Shown here piece after piece: positions 17,901 to 24,513 of a DNA stretch of 64,000 nt (position 1 is the first letter of the stretch; each line of letters opens with the position of its first letter). Below the pieces are notes generated by a model. That model was not told where the DNA came from. It searched no databases and worked only from the letters and a program-made list of their open reading frames with translations. Position numbers and translations under genes: made by a program. Origin of the DNA: JAJCYK01 sp965212195 (GTDB taxonomy: Bacteria > Bacteroidota > Bacteroidia > Cytophagales > Cyclobacteriaceae); NCBI GenBank assembly GCA_965212195.1, contig CBDBUW010000017.1:186001-250000 (forward strand). The letters are read 5' to 3'.

Positions 17901-18200
17901 CTGCAGTTCATACCCCACATAACTGAAAACCAATATGGCATCACTGGGAGCGTTAAGAGCGTAATTACCCTCTACGTCAGTTACCGTGCCACTGGTTGTA
18001 CCTTTGACGATAACGTTTGCACCCGGAAGTGGCTCATTTACTTCGTTGAGCACTTTTCCAGTAACCCTAAGGTCTTGCGTTTGCTGAAATTCGAAATTGT
18101 TCGAGATGCTGTTTAGATTGGTGTTCCCGGCTAAAACAGTAAATGAAAATGCGGAAAGAAACAGCACATTGAAAATTCTCTTAACAGTAGAATTTTTCAT
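14970..18200 (-). CDS. susC: SusC/RagA-family TonB-dependent outer-membrane transporter
   Basis: A 1076-residue transporter that imports oligosaccharides using TonB energy. After a signal peptide (about 1-25) comes a carboxypeptidase-regulatory-like domain (RVTGKVLNEVNEPLPGANV, about 44-120), then the EEVVVIGYGTRKK junction and a plug domain with IVVDGYPI and YGSRGANGVILITTKKGK. The rest is a 22-strand beta-barrel ending in FTLGVNVNF, with a terminal aromatic. It is the first gene of the alginate operon and pairs with SusD through a TAATG overlap. The C-terminal barrel shows no truncation. Substrate (alginate oligomers) is inferred from the surrounding lyases. Confidence 0.95.
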   Translation of the reverse strand: MKNSTVKRIFNVLFLSAFSFTVLAGNTNLNSISNNFEFQQTQDLRVTGKVLNEVNEPLPGANVIVKGTTSGTVTDVEGNYALNAPSDAILVFSYVGYELQEIAVNNQSTINITLQPDAAQLEEVVVIGYGTRKKSHNTGAIAQVEGTEVAAIQSPRVDDALAGKLPGVLIQNQSGEPGADPKIQIRAASSLSGDSNPLIVVDGYPITGSLATVNPNDIESLEVLKDAASAAIYGSRGANGVILITTKKGKSGGANFSYNVYGSVSNKYRKDIEMLKTASEWAADLQTDAYDLSEVDPDLLNYRLNAYSNAPDVVSMEDWLFRTGSTQSHNFSVSGGGEDVNIFASLGYLDTEGIVREQAFERFNGRMNVDAKLGRFSTGLTVNGFYSDQEIVPHDMRDLLRAYSIHPIYHTAASIAFVQQLDAQRQALADAGSTATNIDRPFDNGYRGGGLINSSIYTLQPGDIAHEWHYGRERNGIGGSGDAGPAAKFDNARRYQRTYFGNASAYVQFRIIEGLNIKTVLGADINDTQTYYYQGVTADARERTNQSDLDQADLKRSSVLSETTLNFARTFDKHDISAVVGLEFQNFYGKGTTITATNIPFGQPINYAFVNPEDITTNLVDATVSRRSVFGRVNYAYDNRYLASVSVRRDGDSRFGANNRFETFPAVSVGWNVHNEVFYNVEFLSQLKLRFSTGSLGTTSFLGPYDALSLLQAQPTIFGTGFLIPQNVANPDLTWQSNTETNYGINLGFVENRFTLGIDYYTSDIEDMLINQSVSEVFGTPSIVLNRGDVTSSGWEFELGAVLMEKGDITWNIGANLSTVNTEITSLGDLDALPNVVYGGPSGRGPQFRNYVGGEIGEMWGYETTGQVETIHIADPSRNIGFSSSEYYVVDQNGDGVIDPENDYVKLGSSTPDFYWGLNTTVMYKDFDLSLQFQGSQGAEVYNIDPIYWESQFGGRLRDSFDVEGDGIADASGLHYEQTRNAHGALVQDASYVALRNLTIGYTVKPELAGKIGLRSARIYLASTNLFYLMADSYTSFNPEGVEITNTGYLGPTTYGYQEGASPIVRSFTLGVNVNF

Positions 18201-18242
18201 AGTTTTGTAATAGTTAGTTTAAATTAATTAACTGTTGGATCT

Positions 18243-18254
18243 CGGTTGATTATG
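18243..18254. promoter_or_regulatory. Degenerate operator-like sequence upstream of susC
   Basis: The bases cggttgatta, with AACTGTTGG a few bases away, resemble the AACTGTTGGTTGATCAA arrangement at 27181-27196, but neither half is complete. It is about 43 bases upstream of the susC ATG, a good place for control by the neighbouring GntR regulator. No clear TTTG/TAnnTTTG promoter could be picked out here. Weak evidence only. Confidence 0.25.
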
Positions 18255-18282
18255 CTTGTCAGGCTCAAACCATGATCCTATT

Positions 18283-18313
18283 AAAGCCGGTTATCATTTA
18301 ACTGGCTTTTTTT
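18283..18313. terminator. Hairpin between the GntR regulator and susC
   Basis: AAAGCCGGTTA and TAACTGGCTTT pair over 11 positions with one G-T wobble, around a 5-base loop. On the plus strand seven T residues follow. On the minus strand the stem ends in TTTAAT, so it may also end the regulator transcript. It separates the regulator from the susC promoter region. Confidence 0.6.
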
Positions 18314-18357
18314 ATTGAGAAATTAGTGGGTTATATCCATATCCTTTGGTTCGTTAA

Positions 18358-19089
18358 TTATTGACCATTTGATCCCGCAAGGTTAGGATCATAATTTAGT
18401 ACATCTTTTAAGTGATTTCGCATGGCCAGGCCGGCCTCCTCTGGTTGGCCGTTTTTTATGTGTGCAAATATTTCTTGGTGCTCTTCCAACGCCTGAAGTG
18501 AGCGGCCATCCCCGCAAATATTAAGATCCTTGGCGTATTCGATTAAATCCGGGACGATAATTAACAGCAGCGATTTAAGCACGGTATTTTCACTGGCCTC
18601 CGCTATTTTCAGATGAAACATAAGATCTTCCTCTACTCCCTCTTCGCCCGCCTCTACTTTCAGTCTGAAAGCGTTTAGGGCATTTTCTATCTTTGCCAAT
18701 TCTTGGACGTTTGCTCGCTGGGCGGCAAATTTGGCAGCGTTTATTTCCAGGATTACCCTCGTTTCTACCATAGAATGGAAGTCGTTGTCATTCAACTCCA
18801 ACACATCATTGATAAGACCCTCTAAAGCGGTGACTCCCAATCCGGCTACTACGGTACCGCTTTGTGGCAGCGTTCTCAATATGCCGTAGAATTCCAGTTT
18901 CTGTAAAGCCTCCCTAACGTAACCTCGGCCCAGGCCAAATTTTTCCGAAAGTTTCCTTTCGGAGGGCAGTTTGTCACCCGGTTTTAATTGCCCGGAGCTA
19001 ATTAGTTTTTTTATTTGTCCAATGATCTTGTCCGATGGACTTTCCATCTTAATTTGCTCCAGACTTTCAAAGACATCTAATTTGCTCAT
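18358..19089 (-). CDS. GntR family transcriptional regulator, FadR/FCD subfamily
   Basis: A DNA-binding regulator of about 243 residues from the preferred ATG at 19089; an upstream ATG at 19128 lies inside the operator repeats and is unlikely. The winged helix-turn-helix is clear: GQLKPGDKLPSERKLSEKFG, then VREALQKLEFYGIL and SGTVVAG. The C-terminal two thirds are an all-helical FCD ligand-binding domain (ETRVILEINAAKFAA; MFHLKIAEAS). FadR-type regulators such as UxuR and ExuR bind TTGGT-nn-ACCAA-like sites and respond to uronate metabolites. Three such sites lie directly upstream, so it should repress itself. The effector is probably a DEH, KDG or related uronate intermediate; this is inferred. 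Confidence 0.9.
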   Translation of the reverse strand: MSKLDVFESLEQIKMESPSDKIIGQIKKLISSGQLKPGDKLPSERKLSEKFGLGRGYVREALQKLEFYGILRTLPQSGTVVAGLGVTALEGLINDVLELNDNDFHSMVETRVILEINAAKFAAQRANVQELAKIENALNAFRLKVEAGEEGVEEDLMFHLKIAEASENTVLKSLLLIIVPDLIEYAKDLNICGDGRSLQALEEHQEIFAHIKNGQPEEAGLAMRNHLKDVLNYDPNLAGSNGQ

Positions 19090-19101
19090 GAATTTGGTTT
19101 T

Positions 19102-19144
19102 TTGGTTGACCAAAAATTGGTTTACCAATAAATTGGTTTACCAA
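19102..19144. promoter_or_regulatory. Three tandem TTGGTnnACCAA operators in the GntR promoter
   Basis: Three 12-bp palindromes lie at 19102-19113 (TTGGTTGACCAA), 19117-19128 and 19133-19144 (both TTGGTTTACCAA), with start-to-start spacing of 15 and 16 bases. They match the core of UxuR/ExuR-type operators of the FadR subfamily. The last overlaps a likely promoter -7 element, consistent with repression. The same 28-base arrangement recurs, with one base changed, at 37520-37547. Confidence 0.85.
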
Positions 19145-19172
19145 ATAAAGGATTTAAAAATTAACTTCCAAG
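19142..19172 (-). promoter_or_regulatory. Probable promoter of the GntR regulator
   Basis: On the minus strand, CTTG (19172-19169) is followed after 19 bases by TTTATTTG (19149-19142). This is close to the Bacteroidota consensus TTTG-N19-TAnnTTTG, with one mismatch in each element. The -7 element overlaps operator 19133-19144, so bound regulator would block it. Confidence 0.5.
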
Positions 19173-19474
19173 TTTTGGATCAAAAAATTAAAAGCGAGTT
19201 GCCCCATAATGCGGGTTTGCCTCATTATTAAACGAAATGGCTTATTTATCTGCAGCTTTGAAAAATGGGTGATGTAATAAGAGAAGGTAAGAAGGCGAGA
19301 CCGGTGGATTGCTCTGTATTAAGGCCTTAAGGCCTCGGGATTCTTAGGTTAAGGTTCCTTTAGAAAAAACACCTTGGGGGAGTCCCCGCCCCGGTTTTAA
19401 TTTAAAGCTCTTGGGCGTCAGGATTTGAGATTGGAACAATTCCTTACGAAAATACCGGCGTTGCGATTGGCTTG
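19145..19474. other. Intergenic region upstream of the regulator and downstream of the PL7 gene
   Basis: About 330 bases with no credible gene. Besides the promoter elements at its left end it holds a 12-bp palindrome GGCCTTAAGGCC at 19323-19334. No intrinsic terminator for the PL7 operon was recognised. Confidence 0.5.
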
Positions 19475-20542
19475 TTACCGCACAACGGCAATACCCGGGC
19501 CAATTGATGATTCTCTGAACCACACCTCGGCATAACTGCCATTGGTATACTGTTGGTTTACATCTCCAGCAAAAGTTTTTGCCCCGCTACTCCAAACCAT
19601 ATTCGTCGAGGGATCCCTGCCATTGGTTTGGTTGTAAGCACCCTGTTTGAAGTATTGTAATTCACCCTTATAGGCATTTGGTCGTTCTGTTCCGTCACGA
19701 TTTATAACACTGTACAAAGTCAAAATCTGCTGTGGAATATCAGATTTCTTTACATATTCAGAAGCCAGCAAGTTCTTAGTGAATGTTTTTGTTTCATGAC
19801 CTTCACTTTTGAAAGTGAGATACAGAATACCCTCATAAACGTTGACCTCATACCTAAACTCTTCGCCTAGTTCAATGCCATCTTCAGGTTCCGCAGGATA
19901 TGCATCCAATGTAGTTCCGATTACTGACATATCATAACCCCAGACTGAAGTTGAATAATCCCATCTTCCTGAATTATCGCCCTCTGTATTGATTTCATAA
20001 TTCCAGAATACAGAACCCTTAGTATGTCCTGGAAATTTTTTATAAAAGATTTTCAAAGGCTCATTTTCATGCCCATCTGCACTGTGAATCTGCCCCACCA
20101 CAACTGAATAGGATGATGCTACCCTGGCATCGCCAGAAGTTGAGACGTGCATCACTTTCAAAGTGCCGGTCAATTTACCTCCAGTTCTGGGTGTCCATTT
20201 GGCCTTTTGACCAAGTTCTGTCCTTGTGTTATGTGAATTGGGTGAGGTAATGCCGCCATTTGGTGCTTTAAAGACCACCCAATCGATGTCGTCATTGACC
20301 GTATAGAAGTAATCCTTATGCTCAAAGTTCTTCAGATCTCTACTGCCCTCTCCATTGCCAAGTAAAATACTCCATTGGTCGATGGAAGGCATTAAATCAC
20401 TTGGATATTTGGTATTATTTTCTTGAGAACCATCCACATCTTCTTGAGAATTGAGAGTCTGTTTGTTTGATTTTGTAGTACAACTTGTAACTGAAATGCT
20501 CAGTATTAATAGAAAAAAAACGCGAATTAGAAAATTTTTCAT
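19475..20542 (-). CDS. Alginate lyase, PL7 (alginate_lyase2 domain) lipoprotein
   Basis: An endo-acting alginate lyase of 355 residues with lipobox SVTSC (Cys21), so probably anchored in the outer membrane. All three PL7 motifs are present: RTEL at 107-110 in the SPNSHNTRTELG strand, QIH at 151-153, and YFKQGAYNQT near the C-terminus. Together they hold the catalytic Arg, Gln, His and Tyr. QIH rather than QVH is usually linked with guluronate-containing substrates. It is the last gene of the second operon, 15 bases after PL6 copy 2. Confidence 0.94.
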   Translation of the reverse strand: MKNFLIRVFFLLILSISVTSCTTKSNKQTLNSQEDVDGSQENNTKYPSDLMPSIDQWSILLGNGEGSRDLKNFEHKDYFYTVNDDIDWVVFKAPNGGITSPNSHNTRTELGQKAKWTPRTGGKLTGTLKVMHVSTSGDARVASSYSVVVGQIHSADGHENEPLKIFYKKFPGHTKGSVFWNYEINTEGDNSGRWDYSTSVWGYDMSVIGTTLDAYPAEPEDGIELGEEFRYEVNVYEGILYLTFKSEGHETKTFTKNLLASEYVKKSDIPQQILTLYSVINRDGTERPNAYKGELQYFKQGAYNQTNGRDPSTNMVWSSGAKTFAGDVNQQYTNGSYAEVWFRESSIGPGIAVVR

Positions 20543-20557
20543 GTTAAATCCTTATCT

Positions 20558-22873
20558 CTAATAAACCAGGTTCAATTTCAGGTTTTCCTCTACTGCTATC
20601 TCCCCTGAATTAACAATTGAATTATTGGAATGGTAATTATTTTTGGCTCCCCATAATTGGGCCACTAACTTGACCTGGTTATTGAGGAATTTGTTTCCGG
20701 AAATGTCAACATTAATAATACCATAGGTGTTGAGTAAAATTCCATTTTTCTCATTGCCACCGCACCTCGTGAAGGTACTGTTACTAATTACCAAGTTACC
20801 TCCTACCGTGGATTCGTCATAGCCCCCTCGGTAGTAGTCGATCACATTTTCCAGTACTCCTTCAAAATAACACTCTGCTATTAGGATGTTTTCTGCATTG
20901 TAATCTCCACGGTCATCCGTTTCTTCAGACAATTCAAGTCCGTGGTTGCAATTCTTAAAGTCGGTGGATCTAAATATCAGATATTCGGAGAAAGAGTACT
21001 TGTAGGCCTTAAGTATAAAATCGAAATCAGTGATTTCACAATCAGCCACCTTCAGGTTATACAGACTCGACATATTGCTATTCAAGCTGGCAAAGGCATA
21101 TTGAACTTTCGTTCCTCGCAGATTGACGTCTTTAAGGGTCAATTGACCCTTTGGATTCATTTCAAAAGCCGGGGTTTTTTCTGTTCCCTTATATAGAATG
21201 GTGGCCCTATCCATCGCATCAGCGGATTGAATAGTCAAACTCTTATTGATGACCAAGGAGGTGGTTATTTCATAGCTGCCTGCCTCAAGCTCAATGGTAT
21301 CACCCTCTTTGGCAGCTTCCATTATATCAACAAGGCCTTCCGCAGAGTTGACGGCATGGGTTTGAGGTTCGACTTTTGAAGATTCTGGTGAATACCAATC
21401 CGGACCGTATTTGGCCAGGTCCATGATCTCAGGATTAGTCTCAGGGCTTCCGTTCACCGCACCAATAAAGTTTTTATCATTCCTGTAGGTCCCGAACAGA
21501 TCCTTGGTGATACGATCAAACTCGAATCCGTAATAAACCTCTTGGTCCATGAAGTTACTCGCTGGCACCCACACATCCTCCTCTAGTTCCGAAATATCAA
21601 ATCTTTGGGACATCAGACCTTCCACAGTATTGAATTCAACTCCCTGATTATTGATTACATTGCTTTTGAAGTTGATCCCATCTAACTGGTCATGGGCCAC
21701 AATGGGTTGCCCATCTCCCTTTTGGTTATAGATAAGATTATTGGCCACCAGGGTACGAATAGGTCTGGCCGACCTGATTTCAGAAGGTGGTAGCACATCT
21801 TTTTCATCGAGATTGGCTCCCACACCGAATTGCCATGGTGAAGTGCAATTTATCCATGAATTATGGGCAACTACCACGTCAGTTACCTGGATATACCGAT
21901 TAAGCGGTGATCTGGGAATGCCATTCATCACTGCCAAAGGGCTTCTGAACTCTTTCCCCTTAAGATTATAGAAATAATTGTTAGTGATCCAGTGACCAGT
22001 ACCAATCAATCGTACACCTCCTACATGCTCCGATTCATCACTGCCTATAAAGTAATTACCATCCACAATACAATAGTTACCATGCCTGGTAACCAATGAT
22101 CCTTCGCTCTTATAGAATACATTATTGCGAAACTCATTGAAGTTGGTCTTACTGGAAATGACTTCGACCTCGCCATTGCACCTATCAAACAGATTATTGG
22201 CCACCAGGGTATAACTGGGTGCCATGGACGTATAGCTATTTCCCAGTTGTATGGTCTCCGCACTGGGTCCTCCCTTAGGCGGCCTTGGCCCGAAGTGATT
22301 ATGGATGATTTTATGATAATTATTTATGTTTTCATTTCCTGCCAGATCAACCCTGATAGTGGGTCCACGATTTGATTTACCGGCAAGGTAACAATGGTCA
22401 AGTTGATTGTGCCTACCTTTGAATTGCACCCACAGGTCGCCCATATTTCTTTGCAATTTGTTAAAATCTTTAATCACGCATTTGGTGACTCTACAATGAT
22501 TAGCCACAGTGTCATTACTAATAGCAAACTCTATCACTGCATTCGAAGGAGAATAGCCATCGGTGAAGTACAAGCCATCGACTACTAGATGTTCTCCTCC
22601 TAATTTCAGGTCAGACGCGCCTGTAATAATTACCTGCCCAGGATTTTCCGCCCGAAGTATAATTGGATTGCCTTCAGTACCCTTTCCAGTGAACCGGATT
22701 TGCAGGTCTGACCATTCGCCATTTGCCATTACGATTTCGTCTCCGGCTTGTGCAATTAAAATAGTCTCATGCAATTCATTAGGGTTGGTGACCAAATGAG
22801 TAGACTCAGACCCAGGTTTTTGACAACTTGTAAAAGCCCCCAGGAAAATCAACAGTAAGGCAATATTTTTCAT
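20558..22873 (-). CDS. Alginate lyase, PL6, copy 2
   Basis: A 771-residue lipoprotein (lipobox AFTSC, Cys17) with the same build as the PL6 at 10132-12486. The catalytic lysine is Lys242 in GEVEVISSKTN and the arginine Arg263 in VTRHGN. The C-terminal half, after about residue 500, is a second parallel beta-helix-like region. Shared landmarks such as NHFGPR, NNLFDRC and MNGIPRSPLNRY show that the two genes are true paralogues, well diverged elsewhere, so they may differ in block preference or in exo/endo action. Confidence 0.93.
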   Translation of the reverse strand: MKNIALLLIFLGAFTSCQKPGSESTHLVTNPNELHETILIAQAGDEIVMANGEWSDLQIRFTGKGTEGNPIILRAENPGQVIITGASDLKLGGEHLVVDGLYFTDGYSPSNAVIEFAISNDTVANHCRVTKCVIKDFNKLQRNMGDLWVQFKGRHNQLDHCYLAGKSNRGPTIRVDLAGNENINNYHKIIHNHFGPRPPKGGPSAETIQLGNSYTSMAPSYTLVANNLFDRCNGEVEVISSKTNFNEFRNNVFYKSEGSLVTRHGNYCIVDGNYFIGSDESEHVGGVRLIGTGHWITNNYFYNLKGKEFRSPLAVMNGIPRSPLNRYIQVTDVVVAHNSWINCTSPWQFGVGANLDEKDVLPPSEIRSARPIRTLVANNLIYNQKGDGQPIVAHDQLDGINFKSNVINNQGVEFNTVEGLMSQRFDISELEEDVWVPASNFMDQEVYYGFEFDRITKDLFGTYRNDKNFIGAVNGSPETNPEIMDLAKYGPDWYSPESSKVEPQTHAVNSAEGLVDIMEAAKEGDTIELEAGSYEITTSLVINKSLTIQSADAMDRATILYKGTEKTPAFEMNPKGQLTLKDVNLRGTKVQYAFASLNSNMSSLYNLKVADCEITDFDFILKAYKYSFSEYLIFRSTDFKNCNHGLELSEETDDRGDYNAENILIAECYFEGVLENVIDYYRGGYDESTVGGNLVISNSTFTRCGGNEKNGILLNTYGIINVDISGNKFLNNQVKLVAQLWGAKNNYHSNNSIVNSGEIAVEENLKLNLVY

Positions 22874-22904
22874 AGAAATAACTTAAAATAAATCAAAGAT
22901 TAAC

Positions 22905-22927
22905 CTGTCCGGCATATGTCCGGACAG
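22905..22927. repeat. Inverted repeat upstream of PL6 copy 2
   Basis: CTGTCCGG and CCGGACAG form a perfect 8-bp stem with a 7-base loop, 32 bases before the PL6 ATG and after the end of the enolase-superfamily gene. There is no T-run. It may be an intercistronic mRNA hairpin or a protein site. Confidence 0.45.
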
Positions 22928-23027
22928 AGTTACTGGATTATTATTATGATGATTATTCTTTTTCTTACCGTGAAACGTATAATTCTTTTGCCCAATCGTC
23001 TCAAAATTTGGACGAGGGAGCTATGCG

Positions 23028-24467
23028 TTACTTTTTACCTGGTTCAAAAATTCTCTCATAGTGCGGAGAGGGCATGAAAATACCTCCGCTTTGCTCATAG
23101 AAATCTTTACCTGTCAGATAAACGCCATTGGTGGTTTTAGTCCAAGACGCGTTCCCAGCCGGGTGGTAGCCCATCATGGTGTCCCAATGGCGATAATTTT
23201 GCCAGCCATTGGTTTCCTGTAAGCCAATTTTCATTCCTGATAGGGCCGGTAAGCGGGCGGCAACCGACTTGTTCCAATCAACCAGTATGGGATTAACGGT
23301 TAGATCGGCACAAAAACAAGGGATCTTCTTTTCATAAGCCAGCTGAGCAATCTTCATTGTCATGCTCAAAGTCTTAGCGATAGCTTTTAGTGCTATGGTG
23401 TTGTAGCCTTGTTCTATGCGGATGAGCGCATCCTTATCAGTATGAGCACTTTCATCTGCTGCTACAAAAAGATCTCTTGCGGTGATATCCCTAACATCTT
23501 CCTCATTATGCTCCCCAAAAGGCTCTTCCAAAACCGATATCTGATCCAAAGCACCGATTCTTTCCGCATGATCTAAAAATCGCAGGAGTGTATCCTTTTT
23601 GTGGTATCTTCCATTGGCGTCGAAATAGTAAGGAATTTTACCATTCTTCGAATAAGGGGTTTCATAATGACCAATTGTCTTATGGATATTGCTTAAAAAC
23701 GCTTTGTCCTTTTCAAGCATTTGATCCTGATCACCGGGTGCCCCAATCTTGATTTTCATAATAAAATACCCATCGTCGGCAAGTCCCTGGATTTCGTCCA
23801 TGCTGGTTCCATATCCTAAAGCGGGAATACTGGCCACCTTATCATGTCTCGCAGATAGTCCAGGCCGATAGGCTTCAGGCACCATATCATCAAAATTAGT
23901 AATTCCGTTTTCAGCAGCGTAAAGCAACCAAAGTGCGTTGTCCACACCCACCAAGGCATTCAAAGCGAAAGTGGTACGGAGGTCAGGGTTTTTGGTAATC
24001 TTTTTACCGTAGAATCGGATATCAGGAAGTATGTCGTCAAGCACTTCAATAGGTGAAGTGAACGTAGTGCCCTTTATCATTTGAAGCGCCCTTTCACTCA
24101 TCGCATACATCAATGCGTTCCCACCATGTTCTGAATGCCCGATAAACACGTTAGGATCAGACCAAAGAACATTTTGCGTACCCAAACCGATTTTTTTGAT
24201 CCCTGATTCACTTTGGAGGCAGGCGATTGTCTGCCAGATATTAGTGATGGAACTCCCCTTAAAGCCAAATGGCCGACGAAGCGGCTCACGCTCAAAATCG
24301 GAATTTACGTGACTTATTTTAATAGGGGCCAAGTTAATCGAATCTCTGAGTGTTGAATCCTTATCCTGGAATTTACCAGCCATTGAAGGTCTATGCGCAA
24401 ACATGCCTATTGCCAGGGTACTGCCTTTTTGAATGAACCCTCTTCTTGATAAAGTAGATCTATGCAT
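23028..24467 (-). CDS. Exported enolase-superfamily enzyme (mandelate racemase/muconate lactonizing type)
   Basis: A 479-residue protein with a twin-arginine signal (LSRRGFIQKGSTLAIGMF, 6-23), so folded and exported to the periplasm. The enolase fold is clear: KxK at 238-240 (FIMKIKIG), metal ligands Asp283 (YFDANGR), Glu314/315 (VLEEPFGE) and Asp338/Glu339 (AADES), and a second lysine, Lys361 (IALKAIAKT). The KxK plus lone-Lys pattern fits the muconate lactonizing/epimerase subgroup, not the His-Asp dehydratases. The reaction may be epimerisation or lactone cycloisomerisation of a sugar acid; the substrate is unknown. It lies 46 bases after the cytochrome/propeller gene in the same operon. 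A Tat-exported member is unusual for this superfamily. Confidence 0.85.
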   Translation of the reverse strand: MHRSTLSRRGFIQKGSTLAIGMFAHRPSMAGKFQDKDSTLRDSINLAPIKISHVNSDFEREPLRRPFGFKGSSITNIWQTIACLQSESGIKKIGLGTQNVLWSDPNVFIGHSEHGGNALMYAMSERALQMIKGTTFTSPIEVLDDILPDIRFYGKKITKNPDLRTTFALNALVGVDNALWLLYAAENGITNFDDMVPEAYRPGLSARHDKVASIPALGYGTSMDEIQGLADDGYFIMKIKIGAPGDQDQMLEKDKAFLSNIHKTIGHYETPYSKNGKIPYYFDANGRYHKKDTLLRFLDHAERIGALDQISVLEEPFGEHNEEDVRDITARDLFVAADESAHTDKDALIRIEQGYNTIALKAIAKTLSMTMKIAQLAYEKKIPCFCADLTVNPILVDWNKSVAARLPALSGMKIGLQETNGWQNYRHWDTMMGYHPAGNASWTKTTNGVYLTGKDFYEQSGGIFMPSPHYERIFEPGKK

Positions 24468-24513
24468 AGTGAACGTAATTTTTTCATTTCTTTATCCGTT
24501 TGTCTAATTCGTT

